The notes beneath the pieces are model-generated. The model was not told the origin of the DNA, did no database searches, and saw nothing but the letters and a program-made list of their open reading frames with translations. The position numbers and the translations under genes were made by a program. DNA of 47,863 bases from an uncultured Prevotellaceae bacterium (GTDB taxonomy: Bacteria; Bacteroidota; Bacteroidia; Bacteroidales; Bacteroidaceae). The stretch's first letter is position 1; each line of letters starts with the position of its first letter. The stretch is taken from assembly GCA_902785695.1 (NCBI GenBank), contig CACZZQ010000042.1, positions 1 to 47,863 of the forward strand, given 5' to 3'. Positions 15,463 through 24,639 of the stretch are shown here, one piece after another.

Positions 15463-16185
15463 TTAACCAACAATATGAGAATATATAGCCTTCGCAGTAT
15501 CAGACACCCCATTAGGCACCCTATTAGACACCCCTTCGGACACCCCAGTACTATTTGACTTAGGTGAAGGCACAGGTAGTATCAGTTCAACTTCGTCAAC
15601 ATCCAGTTTGTTCAGCAGTTGTGGTTCGCCCCAATTGGTCTCTTTCCATGCAGCGATTATCTTTGGGAATCCGGAACCGACATTCTCACCAAAGCCAATC
15701 ATACGCAGCATATTCTGAATCTTTGGATTGCGAGCCTTGGAGTTTCCACCTCGATATATCGTCTCTACAGGCAACTTCAACAAGCCAGGATTACGGAAAC
15801 AGAGCCGGTCGTCATGTTTCTCTATTCTCAGGATACCTGCATCCATCATCAGGTCGCAGTGGATAATGGCATTGGTAAAGGCTTCACGAACAGCCTCATG
15901 TTGAGGTGTGTCATCATTCCTCTTGCCGCCTTTCTCCAATTTGAAAGGTCTCGGCAGGTCGAACTGCACCTTTGGTGATACGATACGGAAGAACTGGTAC
16001 AAGTTATTCTCCCAAAGTCCGTCGTATGTCAGGCGATCATGATAACGCTCGTCACCCACCAGATGGCTCATGTCCAGATAGTCCATGCGGAAATTTGAGA
16101 ACCTGTCTCTTATGGCATGATGAGATAGTTCAAAGATAGTAATTGATGGAGCTATTTTGTACTCCCTTAAAAAGAAATAGTCCAT
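15463..16185 (-). pseudogene. AlbA_2 / RecG-like ATP-binding regulator, truncated and frameshifted
   Basis: 240 residues. The block DDTPQHEAVREAFTNAIIHC is the HATPase_c_4 N-box region of AlbA_2-type regulators (Asn = ATP/Mg ligand). It is followed by FRNPG and GFGENVGSGFPKI, the G1/G2-like ATP-lid motifs. The N-terminal AlbA_2 (Schlafen-like) domain, ~200 residues in intact members, is missing. The 5' end overlaps the DUF2971 gene by 56 bp in another frame. At the 3' end the winged helix continues only in a shifted frame to a stop at 15348. So both ends are broken. It may have been the insertion site of the defence block. Confidence 0.65.
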
Positions 16186-17428
16186 TCTCCTCAGCTAATG
16201 CTTCCAATTGAAACTTGTTAATTTCAGCATTTTTCATATTAGGACCTAAAATTATGCCTTGCAAAGAAGCTGGGAAACTATTTTCTGGATGTTCATTATC
16301 CATAATCAGAGAATAATCTTTATACGTACTTATCACGCCATTGGATGCTAGAGTATACCCATCAGGTTTTGAATTGTCTATTTTTAGATACCTCAATTCC
16401 TGCTCATCCCTGAAGCCTTTTGGCTTAAGAAAATATTGCCATGTGGTCTCTAAAGATTTGAATGTGAATTTTATTCCATGCTTATCAAGTTCATTGTAAA
16501 TTCTTTTTATTCTTATATATAATTCCGAATCTCTGCCAGAATAATCAACAGGTAAACAGTAATTACATTCGTAAGGTTCGGAAAAAACGAGACAGACACC
16601 TTGGGCATTATCGCCGTATAATCTCCACATTGTCAAATCGTCTATTCTATTAGTAAAACTTGTGATATACCTATGACGTGCAAAATGAACTTTTGTTTTA
16701 TCTTCAATATAAGCAGATTCTTCATTCTGCAATTTTCCATACAAATGACCTATTTCTAATTTGTCATTCATCGCCGTAACCGACATCATACGCATTGTCC
16801 CGCTACTCAGTATCTTCAATGCAGTATCGAGTGAGGTGTATTTTGCAACATGCCAGTTATCATATGGGAATGGTTTGTCAACCATTTTCTTTAAATTACG
16901 AAAATAATTACAGAACCATAAGTATTCTGTTCCAAAGGTTTTGTTCCAATCTTTGAAGTGGTATGTTTCATCGTTAACATCATATCCAAGTTCATCAGCG
17001 CAAACGTAACGGCTCATTATATTACCAAGGAGTTTTGCTACTTCTTGCCTTTTCTGAAGTTTACTTTCTATATCGCCAAAGATTTCTTTAATTAGCGAGT
17101 CAATCGAATTAAATTCTTTGCCTTCAATCTTTTCCCCCTTTTTATATAGTATGAACTTCCCTGTTCTATCTGGTGAGTAATGATATGTTGCTCGGTTGAA
17201 TTTTGTCAATGGGAATAGTTCTGAAAAATCAAGAAAATCATCTGAATCAACTCGCAAGAATGCTTGTTTATTAACTGTTATAATAATGCTTCGAATCTTT
17301 TTACCTTCTTTTTGCCCTTCTAATGGGATAATTCGGTAATTCTCGCCCCATTCCTGTATAAGCTTAGTTAAAGCATCGGATAACTCATTAAAAACTGTCA
17401 TATTCATAAAATAATCAAAGGAATTCAC
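16130..17428 (-). CDS. DUF2971-domain protein, last gene of the R-M-like operon
   Basis: 432 residues. The C-terminal two thirds (from ~195) show DUF2971 features: KYTSLDTALKILSSGTMRM, then MNDKLEIGHL, then ITSFTNRIDDLTMWRLYGDN with GVCLVF, and finally LQGIILGPNM. The N-terminal ~190 residues are not recognised. DUF2971 proteins are often found in phage-defence neighbourhoods, but their biochemical role is not established to my knowledge. The gene starts 8 bp after the LlaJI-type endonuclease stop on the same strand, so it is most likely in that operon and may be an accessory or effector. Its 3' end overlaps the broken AlbA_2-like gene. AT-rich relative to the genes beyond 25059. Confidence 0.7.
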   Translation of the reverse strand: MNSFDYFMNMTVFNELSDALTKLIQEWGENYRIIPLEGQKEGKKIRSIIITVNKQAFLRVDSDDFLDFSELFPLTKFNRATYHYSPDRTGKFILYKKGEKIEGKEFNSIDSLIKEIFGDIESKLQKRQEVAKLLGNIMSRYVCADELGYDVNDETYHFKDWNKTFGTEYLWFCNYFRNLKKMVDKPFPYDNWHVAKYTSLDTALKILSSGTMRMMSVTAMNDKLEIGHLYGKLQNEESAYIEDKTKVHFARHRYITSFTNRIDDLTMWRLYGDNAQGVCLVFSEPYECNYCLPVDYSGRDSELYIRIKRIYNELDKHGIKFTFKSLETTWQYFLKPKGFRDEQELRYLKIDNSKPDGYTLASNGVISTYKDYSLIMDNEHPENSFPASLQGIILGPNMKNAEINKFQLEALAEENGLFLFKGVQNSSINYYL

Positions 17429-17436
17429 TGATATAA

Positions 17437-19593
17437 CTATTTACTTTTTTTAAGTTCTCCTAACGTGGAATACTGTGCATCATACCGACTTTTAGAAGTA
17501 TATTCCTTCTTGGTTGAATCCAATTTTATAGAGTTAAGTTCTACGGATGTGTCTATATCAACGGATAAGTACATTTCAGTCGTATTGACATTCTTATACC
17601 TGTCTTGTTCAACATCTCTAGAAGAAACTACTTTGAACGTCTCTTTGACGGCGAACAAATGTTGCCCAGTGGTGTTACGGTGATGAAATAACACATAACC
17701 AATGGTTGATAGATGTTCCACTATCTCCATTGAGTCTTTTGTGTACTTGATGCCGATGGCCAACTTTCCAGATTGCAAGAAATTCATGCTCCTCGTATCG
17801 TAGTTCTCCATCATTACCATGAGAACACCGTCCTTCTCTGGTGCAGGTGCCGTTCCTCCTTCCATCATTCTTGCCTTTTCAATGATTGGTTCTGGATTTA
17901 CACCTAACTTGCAAGGCTTTATAAAGAAGAACTTCTCTAACTCGGCCATCAACAATTCATTATTCTCTTCTGGATCTTCTTTGTCAAGAGCCAGCGAGAA
18001 AATATCATTGTCGGCAAAGGGAGTATAAGTTTTGCCAAGCACATCTTGAAAATGCATCTTGAAATACTGCTTTGCATCCACGCCAGGCTTTGCTGCCATT
18101 GCATAGAAATCAAAGTCATCCTGTAGCCAGTCTTGAATCTCTTCTCGGAACTTGTTGCGTACCTTATGTTTCCAGTCTGCTTTCTGTGAAGCATTATCTC
18201 TTGCATATAGTGAGAGGACAAAGAGGAAGTTCACATCATAGTGGAACAACAACAAAGTGTCACGGTCAAAAAGGCGATTCTTAAACTGCTCTTTGCGGTG
18301 TCTGTTGTGCAACCTATCAGTTTTTTCGATGCCATCGTTTGTGTAATCAAAGGCTTCATCCATCTTCGCAGAAACGAAAAAGTTGGGGATGATATTATAT
18401 CCCTCTGTCACATCATCACGAAGTCGAACACCCGATTGAGGTTCTTCGCCTCTATTGAAAATATCGAGATTCCATTGGATGACATTTCGAGCATACGTGT
18501 ACTGTTTGTAAATGGATTCTGCTCCAAGCGGATGTCCCATTTTATAATACTTGGAATCACCAATGTAATATGTTTGGCTTGCCTCACTCTCAATAAGACT
18601 CTTCGCAGTATAAAGGTGGTCAACGATTTTTCCGTCTTCCTGCTTCTTATCCATGCCATCAGGAAGAGGATTATCGCCAATCAGTTCATCGATGATGGCT
18701 TCAAAGACAATATAGAAACTCTTTACAAGCAGATATTCTTTCTTCTCTGTGCTGACAAATACCTGTCTGGCTTCATCGAAGAAAGCATAACACAAGTTCC
18801 ATAGTTCCAGAGCCTTGTCTGAGAAAAACTTGTACTTTATCTGGCGCAGACGGGTACGACCATACCCATTCAGATAAGTCTTGAACTGTGCCCCCTTTAT
18901 GAGTTGGAACTGGCACTTGATTTCCTTGGGGAAACCATAGGTATCACCAATATAATTCAAGATGGAAAAGAAGATAACCAACAATTCTTCATCGAAGTTT
19001 ATCAGCCTTTTCTTGTTGACAGGTTTCAAATAGATGGGCTGTTCACCTTGCACAATTGCAGTTTCACGGCTAATGGTACGAGTCCAGTTTATCTTGTTAT
19101 AGCCAGAATGCAGATTCTTGATAACAAAGAAGAAAAAACTTTGGTTGTCCCGATTAAATTGTAATAGCTGAAGCAAGATGTCAAGGTAAGTGTTACTCAA
19201 CCTACGGTTTCCTTTTCCTATCTGTGCAATCTTCGTGTGATACACGATGTCTGTGTCATTCCGTTTGTCGTTCTTGTAAACGACGATGGCACGATAAATC
19301 CATACGGCAAACTTATATAGGAAGTCTTTCTCCTGGACTTCCATTTCCTTATTCTTGTCTGGGCTGACTATATCTTCTGGCTCGTATTTGCCAAAGGCAA
19401 GTTCCTTACCATTCACATCTTTGAGAAGTACCTTCGGAAGAATAAACACGCAGTCTTTCAGCAGGGTATTGTAATAATACCCTACATAGTGAATGGAAAC
19501 CTTGCCTTCTACGTTCTCCAAGGCATCAATGCCATGAAGAATGTCTTTCACCTTGGCTACGTCATACTGATATTCTTCAATGAGTATTCTCAT
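17437..19593 (-). CDS. LlaJI-family restriction endonuclease subunit
   Basis: 718 residues. The N-terminal region (MRILIEEYQYD, then YYYNTLLKDCVFILPKVLL) and overall layout match the RE_LlaJI family, the DNA-recognising/cleaving partner of an McrB-like ATPase. A PD-(D/E)xK-like core is suggested near residue 345 by YYIGDSKYYK, with an upstream acidic Glu in the FEAIIDELIG helix. The C-terminal ~250 residues are charged and unassigned. The start is fixed by ATGA overlap with the RhuM stop (19590-19593), so it is translationally coupled to RhuM. The known LlaJI system cuts DNA in a nucleotide-dependent way and works with C5 methylases; here one methylase is present. Confidence 0.8.
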   Translation of the reverse strand: MRILIEEYQYDVAKVKDILHGIDALENVEGKVSIHYVGYYYNTLLKDCVFILPKVLLKDVNGKELAFGKYEPEDIVSPDKNKEMEVQEKDFLYKFAVWIYRAIVVYKNDKRNDTDIVYHTKIAQIGKGNRRLSNTYLDILLQLLQFNRDNQSFFFFVIKNLHSGYNKINWTRTISRETAIVQGEQPIYLKPVNKKRLINFDEELLVIFFSILNYIGDTYGFPKEIKCQFQLIKGAQFKTYLNGYGRTRLRQIKYKFFSDKALELWNLCYAFFDEARQVFVSTEKKEYLLVKSFYIVFEAIIDELIGDNPLPDGMDKKQEDGKIVDHLYTAKSLIESEASQTYYIGDSKYYKMGHPLGAESIYKQYTYARNVIQWNLDIFNRGEEPQSGVRLRDDVTEGYNIIPNFFVSAKMDEAFDYTNDGIEKTDRLHNRHRKEQFKNRLFDRDTLLLFHYDVNFLFVLSLYARDNASQKADWKHKVRNKFREEIQDWLQDDFDFYAMAAKPGVDAKQYFKMHFQDVLGKTYTPFADNDIFSLALDKEDPEENNELLMAELEKFFFIKPCKLGVNPEPIIEKARMMEGGTAPAPEKDGVLMVMMENYDTRSMNFLQSGKLAIGIKYTKDSMEIVEHLSTIGYVLFHHRNTTGQHLFAVKETFKVVSSRDVEQDRYKNVNTTEMYLSVDIDTSVELNSIKLDSTKKEYTSKSRYDAQYSTLGELKKSK

Positions 19594-20597
19594 GTCTCTT
19601 CCTTGTCGTCTTTGTCCTTTTTGTTTTTCAATCGCTTGACAGCCTTGTCGAAGTCGCTCTCTAACTGCCGCATCTCTCGCTCGCGATAGATTTCGAACTC
19701 TCGCTCAGCCTTTTCAATGGCTTCTTGGTGGGAAACTGTACCGTTGCCTTCCAGGATGTTCTTCCGCAGTCTGAGAATCTGGTCATCAAGGGCAGATATC
19801 CAGTCGGCCATGGTCATAGGATTCTGCTCCAGTGCCTGAAACTCGGCATAGTCGAGGAATTGGGAGGTGAGTAGGTTGAGCCTCTGCAGTTCCAGCTCCG
19901 ACAGGTAATTCTTGGCTATCTTTACATCATCACGAGTCACATAGTTGCCCTTGAAGTTTGTCATACCCACGAATGGCTTCTCATTATCTACACGTTCATA
20001 GATAAGTTCCGCTGCCGTATGCTCATGCACGGCATAGTGCATCTTGTTCTGCACAGTAGCGAAGAACAACTTTGTCATCTTCGCCCGTGGATCATAGTCG
20101 GTTGATGTGGCATAGATGTCAGTTACCTGTTGATAGAAATTCCTCTCACTACTGCGAATGTCACGAATACGTTGCAAGAGTTCCTTGAAGTATCGGTTGC
20201 CACCTTGTTTTAGTCGCTCATCGTCCATTGTGAACCCTTTCTGGATATATTCATGCAACCGCTGAGTAGCCCAACGGCGGAAGCGCACAGCAATGGGTGA
20301 CTGCACACGGTAGCCGAGGGCAATAATCATGTCCAGATTGTAGTGGTCTATCTCCCTCTGCACCTGTCGCTTGCCCTCTTGGCGAACTAGAAAGAATTTC
20401 TTTCGAGTTCCCTCTTCATTCAATTCTTTGTCTTGGTAAATATTACCAACGTGAAGGCTGATGTTCTGAGGGGTGGTCGCATAAATCTCAGCAAGATTCT
20501 CACGTGTCAGCCACACATCCTCGTCAGCAAAGCGCACGTTCACATTCACCTTGCCCTCGTCATCCTTATAGAGTATTAGTTTATTCTCCTTGTCCAT
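19590..20597 (-). CDS. rhuM: RhuM-family protein embedded in the R-M-like operon
   Basis: 335 residues. It shows the family's N-terminal block (VWLTRENLAEIY, then NISLHVGNIYQDKEL), the ALGYRVQSPIAVRFRRWATQ core, and the central FYQQVTDIYATSTDYDP with NKMHYAVHEHTAAELI. It has a long charged coiled-coil-like C-terminus (residues 270-335). RhuM was first named from a Salmonella pathogenicity island. Homologues are common near type I R-M and other defence genes, and the activity is unknown. It overlaps the ATPase gene by 17 nt and the endonuclease by 4 nt, so it is translated with both. That placement argues for co-production with the restriction complex rather than chance proximity. Confidence 0.85.
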   Translation of the reverse strand: MDKENKLILYKDDEGKVNVNVRFADEDVWLTRENLAEIYATTPQNISLHVGNIYQDKELNEEGTRKKFFLVRQEGKRQVQREIDHYNLDMIIALGYRVQSPIAVRFRRWATQRLHEYIQKGFTMDDERLKQGGNRYFKELLQRIRDIRSSERNFYQQVTDIYATSTDYDPRAKMTKLFFATVQNKMHYAVHEHTAAELIYERVDNEKPFVGMTNFKGNYVTRDDVKIAKNYLSELELQRLNLLTSQFLDYAEFQALEQNPMTMADWISALDDQILRLRKNILEGNGTVSHQEAIEKAEREFEIYREREMRQLESDFDKAVKRLKNKKDKDDKEET

Positions 20598-22605
20598 CTG
20601 ATTCTTCTACTTTAATATCCAATCCTTGATTCTTTGCAAAGTTGATGATATTGTTGATGTTAACACTTGTCCATTGTTTATATATTTTGAATGTAACACC
20701 ATCAGACGAGGTAAATGGTTCTGGAGAATAATATCTTCCATAACTATCTAAAGGAGTGTCTGTTGATACAATTAACCCCCTATGACCTGAGTGTACCAAC
20801 ATACTGTCGGGGAATGTTTCTTTGATTTCTTTGAAAGTCAGATTAGGATGCTCTTTTAAGTATCTTGACATTATTTCTTTTCCAGCGTATGATTTTCGCT
20901 TGAAAATCTCACCGTCTATAATATATTTTACACGACCATTGTTTTCATCTTCGTCGTCCTCGCCATTAATGAAAGGTTCCATACCAAGATTCAGCAATAG
21001 TCGTTCCGCTTTCTCTTCAACGACTTTTGCCTTGCCATCTATGCCAATAGTATAGAATTTGTTGAACGACAAAATACCATCTACATCTTTAAAGAGGTCG
21101 CCAGCTTCTTCTGCAAAGTCCTTGAAAACATCGTTCCAGATGTAGAACACCACCTTGCCAACGAAAGTATCAGCATCAATGACACCATTCTTTGCCTTAC
21201 AGAAGAAATAGCCAAGTTTCTTGTCTTCGGAATTGGTGGTAGAGCCTATCTTGTCGTTTATCTTCTGAAGGAATTGCCACCAGTCATAACGCTTGCCATT
21301 GGCTTCAATCAGCCATCCTTTCTTTCCGTTTGAGATGGGCATGTACTGCCAGTCCCAACGACGCTTAAAGGCTGAGTCGATAGGGAATAGTGATTGGTCG
21401 CTTGTATTCATGGTTGCCCAAATATGCAAATTCTTGGGGAGAATCATCAATTCGCCCGACAATACTTCTTCTGGTATTGCAGCTTTCTGTTCCTCTGTCA
21501 AGGCGGCAAAACCAAACTTCTTGTCCGTTAGCAAGAACTTCTGGATGTCCTCATCTGGCGATATGGGATAATCGGAAAGCCCCGTCTCGTCGTTTCTGTC
21601 AAGCAATTGGAACAAGTCACCGAATATCTGAGCACAATTTCCACGGTTAATTTCTTCGATAATCAAGAAAAATGGCTCGTCTTGATTCTTCCATGCTCCC
21701 GTATAGGCTTTCAAAAATGCTTGTGGTACAAACTCATAGACAATTTTCTTCTCCATTCGTGGTGTCCCGTCTGGATTTTCTACAGGAACAGCTTTTGTGC
21801 CTATCTTTGTCATCTCGGGTACTTCCACCGATGTCGGTTTATATGCACCCACAAAGGTTGAATAATCGCTATCAGGATGGAATGTTGTACGTACTCTTGG
21901 TAAGTCTTTCTGGTCAACCTCACATTTTATTGTATTGGATTTACCTGTACCTGGGGCACCATAAAAGATTTGTTGAAGGGCACATGTAGACCTCTTCACA
22001 TTTAATTCAAAGTTTATATCTTCGAGGCTTTTGATATTAGGATAGAGCTGTGGATCTGGCAACGGATAATCAAAATATTGTTCAAATCCAGGTTCTATTT
22101 GAAGGATATCGTTCTTGAAATAATTTGCAACAGAATCAATAGCAGAAAAGAATGCACGTAGGTCTGAAAAGGCGCTACCAGACATGTTGCGTATTGTTTG
22201 ATTTGCATGATCATCCAATCCAATTAACGGCATTGAGGAACACCAATAATAAGCAGTTGGTGCACATCTTAAGATGTCCATTCTATTAACAGACTCTCTG
22301 AAAATGTAAACAATCTCTATTGTTGTCTCAGATGTATCATTGTAATTCTTTCCACGTAGGACATTCTTAACACGACCAACAGCTTTAAAGCCCTGTTTCC
22401 AATTTGTTGGCATTCCCTTATTATTGTCAGAACCAAGCCATAAGAAAGCGTAATCATCGTGTCCGTAGTTGTCAGGCACCTGAGTACATTTTACATTTAT
22501 TATTAATGGTTCGCTTAGGATTCCTACATATGAGGAGCAAATCTGCTTGATGTCTGGAATACTATCTTTTCCTAGACGAACAGTTATAAAATTGAAACCT
22601 GCCAT
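20581..22605 (-). CDS. McrB-like AAA+ NTPase subunit of the LlaJI-type system
   Basis: 674 residues. The AAA+ core has Walker A GAPGTGKS (~215-222), a Walker B region with FFLIIEEINRGN, then FGDLFQLLDR, the McrB-type MNTSDQSL signature and the arginine-rich FKRRWDW. The N-terminal ~190 residues are separate. They contain YAFLWLGSDNNKGMP and WKQGFKAVGRV, which could be a DNA-reading (EVE/PUA-like) domain; this is a guess. McrB relatives form GTP-driven rings that move DNA for a partner nuclease, here the LlaJI-type protein encoded two genes on. It starts 4 bp after the methyltransferase stop. Confidence 0.85.
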   Translation of the reverse strand: MAGFNFITVRLGKDSIPDIKQICSSYVGILSEPLIINVKCTQVPDNYGHDDYAFLWLGSDNNKGMPTNWKQGFKAVGRVKNVLRGKNYNDTSETTIEIVYIFRESVNRMDILRCAPTAYYWCSSMPLIGLDDHANQTIRNMSGSAFSDLRAFFSAIDSVANYFKNDILQIEPGFEQYFDYPLPDPQLYPNIKSLEDINFELNVKRSTCALQQIFYGAPGTGKSNTIKCEVDQKDLPRVRTTFHPDSDYSTFVGAYKPTSVEVPEMTKIGTKAVPVENPDGTPRMEKKIVYEFVPQAFLKAYTGAWKNQDEPFFLIIEEINRGNCAQIFGDLFQLLDRNDETGLSDYPISPDEDIQKFLLTDKKFGFAALTEEQKAAIPEEVLSGELMILPKNLHIWATMNTSDQSLFPIDSAFKRRWDWQYMPISNGKKGWLIEANGKRYDWWQFLQKINDKIGSTTNSEDKKLGYFFCKAKNGVIDADTFVGKVVFYIWNDVFKDFAEEAGDLFKDVDGILSFNKFYTIGIDGKAKVVEEKAERLLLNLGMEPFINGEDDEDENNGRVKYIIDGEIFKRKSYAGKEIMSRYLKEHPNLTFKEIKETFPDSMLVHSGHRGLIVSTDTPLDSYGRYYSPEPFTSSDGVTFKIYKQWTSVNINNIINFAKNQGLDIKVEESDGQGE

Positions 22606-22609
22606 AATT

Positions 22610-23869
22610 CTAAATATTTCTTGAACTAAGTTTTTCTAAAGCTATGCGAAGTGGACGAAAAAGGGTCCTATTTTGTCCATCTACTCTTCGTAATATTCCT
22701 TCTGCCGCATTAGGAGAAAGATAATAAACAGGGTTGTTTTGATCTTTTTCTATCAACTTTAACAAAGAAGATGGAATCGCTTTTGCTGGTGTAGGACTAA
22801 TATTACATTCCAAAACCCTATCCGACCAAACTATCCCCCCTCTTTTCCATTTGTAGTCTTTTGCCGTATCAGTAAAATCTACATCAGATAACTTTGAGTC
22901 CGACCATTTTGATTTTATTAAATCATTAAATTGAGTTAGTACGTTTTCAAAATCATCCAAATTATCCCTCCTGACAAGTTGCGTCTTTACCCTATTAGCA
23001 ATCCATTCCACAACAGGAACAGAAACTGCATTTCCAATAGCGGTATATCTAAGGGTATTAATATTATCATCATTAACAGATTGTTCTGTAGGTAATGTCC
23101 AATTGTCAGGAAACCCCTGAAGTCTTTCTGATTCCAAAGGTGAAAGACGCCGAACCCCATCTTTGCATACCACATAAGTTCTACTCCAATCGGTACCTGT
23201 ATGTCTTCCTGAAGAGGCGGCCAAACAGTATGCCACTTTGGGTACCTTGGGATATTCCTCGGCAAGGCTTTCCTCCGTAATAAAATCCTTCCTTTCGTTC
23301 GTCGGCTTAAATGCACCTTGGGCATCAAACATAACATTTAATGCCTTTACAGGATTATTTTTCCAGCAACATAGGTAAACACGGGTACGAGATTGAGGAA
23401 CGCCAAAATATCTGCTATTTAATAATCGCCAAGCGACACAATATCCCAAAGAGGATAATGTTTGCAGAATGACACCGAAGTCTCTCCCTTTATTAGAAGT
23501 AAAAAGTCCGGCGACATTTTCAATGATAACAACCTCAGGTTTTTTTTGTTCAATTAAGTCTGCAAAACGATAAAAAAGACCTGAACGTTTTCCCTTTAAT
23601 CCCAATCTTTCCGATGCACCTCTGGCTACAGATATATCTTGACAAGGGAACCCGCCACACCAGAGTTCAGCATCAGGAATATCATCCACTTTGATGGTAT
23701 TAATGTCCCCCTCTTTCATGGCATTGGGCCAATGGCGGTTTAGAATTTGATTGCAGAATGGATTAATTTCACAAAGCAAGGACGTTGTGAATCCTTGTTT
23801 CTCAAACGCCACATCAAAACCTCCAATCCCTGCGAAAAATGAATTTATACAGTATTTCTTTTTAGCCAT
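22610..23869 (-). CDS. DNA cytosine-5 methyltransferase
   Basis: 419 residues with the conserved C5 motifs in order: I FAGIGGFD (12-19), IV GGFPCQDIS with catalytic Cys76, VI IENV (117-119), VIII QSRTRVYL (~159-166), IX RLSPLESERLQGFPDNW, and X YTAIGNAVSVPV. The short target-recognition region lies between VIII and IX. After motif X there is an unusual ~125-residue C-terminal extension rich in Lys/Asp and Asn. It protects host DNA against the LlaJI-type nuclease encoded downstream. The known LlaJI system uses two C5 methylases for an asymmetric site; a single one suggests a palindromic site or methylation of one strand only. AT-rich coding sequence. Confidence 0.92.
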   Translation of the reverse strand: MAKKKYCINSFFAGIGGFDVAFEKQGFTTSLLCEINPFCNQILNRHWPNAMKEGDINTIKVDDIPDAELWCGGFPCQDISVARGASERLGLKGKRSGLFYRFADLIEQKKPEVVIIENVAGLFTSNKGRDFGVILQTLSSLGYCVAWRLLNSRYFGVPQSRTRVYLCCWKNNPVKALNVMFDAQGAFKPTNERKDFITEESLAEEYPKVPKVAYCLAASSGRHTGTDWSRTYVVCKDGVRRLSPLESERLQGFPDNWTLPTEQSVNDDNINTLRYTAIGNAVSVPVVEWIANRVKTQLVRRDNLDDFENVLTQFNDLIKSKWSDSKLSDVDFTDTAKDYKWKRGGIVWSDRVLECNISPTPAKAIPSSLLKLIEKDQNNPVYYLSPNAAEGILRRVDGQNRTLFRPLRIALEKLSSRNI

Positions 23870-23947
23870 TTTCTATTTTTTTTAATCTGCATTATTGCTT
23901 GTGTATGAATTTCACCCCCAGCTTATAGACATCAATATAGGTTTTAT

Positions 23948-24211
23948 TCATTCACTTTTATTCGTTTTATCTGCATCACCTTTTTCTTGCTGCTTGATAT
24001 ACTCGATATACTCTTTGTTAAGAAGTGCTTCCACTTCCACGCCAAGCAAGCCAGCTATGCGTATGAAGGTTTGAATGTCAGGCTGTGCAGAGTTGGTACA
24101 CCACTTACTCACTGTGGCGGGGTTGACTTCTAGATGTTCAGACAACCATTTATTTGTACGCTTTTTTTCAGCCAATACAACCTTTAGGCGGTTCACGTCT
24201 TTGTTCTCCAT
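23948..24211 (-). CDS. Xre-type regulator, probable controller of the R-M-like operon
   Basis: 87 residues. A helix-turn-helix of the Cro/C1 type spans about residues 16-60 (WLSEHLEVNPATVSKWCTN, then QPDIQTFIRIAGLLGVEVE), with a short Lys/Asp-rich tail. It is the first gene of the block, 78 bp upstream of the methyltransferase and on the same strand, the position and size of controller (C) proteins that delay nuclease expression. A candidate operator is the 11-bp inverted repeat at 24232-24295 just upstream of its start. Confidence 0.8.
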   Translation of the reverse strand: MENKDVNRLKVVLAEKKRTNKWLSEHLEVNPATVSKWCTNSAQPDIQTFIRIAGLLGVEVEALLNKEYIEYIKQQEKGDADKTNKSE

Positions 24212-24231
24212 CTTATAATAATTTGATTCTG

Positions 24232-24295
24232 CGACAAAATTACTATTATTTCTTCAGATAAAAGCATTTTCTGTAGGAAAAATATAATTTTGTCG
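24232..24295 (-). promoter_or_regulatory. Divergent promoter-like region with an 11-bp inverted repeat
   Basis: CGACAAAATTA (24232-24242) and TAATTTTGTCG (24285-24295) are exact reverse complements 42 bp apart. Each arm contains a TAnnTTTG -7 box (TAATTTTG): one reads left into the regulator gene at 24211, the other reads right into the gene-free region. No clear -33 TTG is present for the leftward one. The repeat could be the operator of the Xre-type regulator. Confidence 0.5.
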
Positions 24296-24639
24296 TCAAA
24301 AAAGTGAATTTGAAGCAAAATTGCGGCTTACAAGTTGCATATAAGCCACCTTAATTTTGATCAAGATTTTGCTGGCTGCAATCTTTTTGGGTATTACCAC
24401 GTTAGCATAAATTTGGGTGATTGGGATTTTTTAACTAAGCGACTTGAAAACGATGAATGATTCGGAAAAACTCTCGCTTTATACCTCAATTATAAGAAAT
24501 GCCAGATAATGAAATGCAGTTAAAAAACATCATCAATAATGTTACCTATTTGTTACTTAAAAAAGTAATAATCAATATATGTTATTGTTATACAATGTAA
24601 TAAGTATTACTGTGAGATAATAGCCTAATACGCCTTTTC

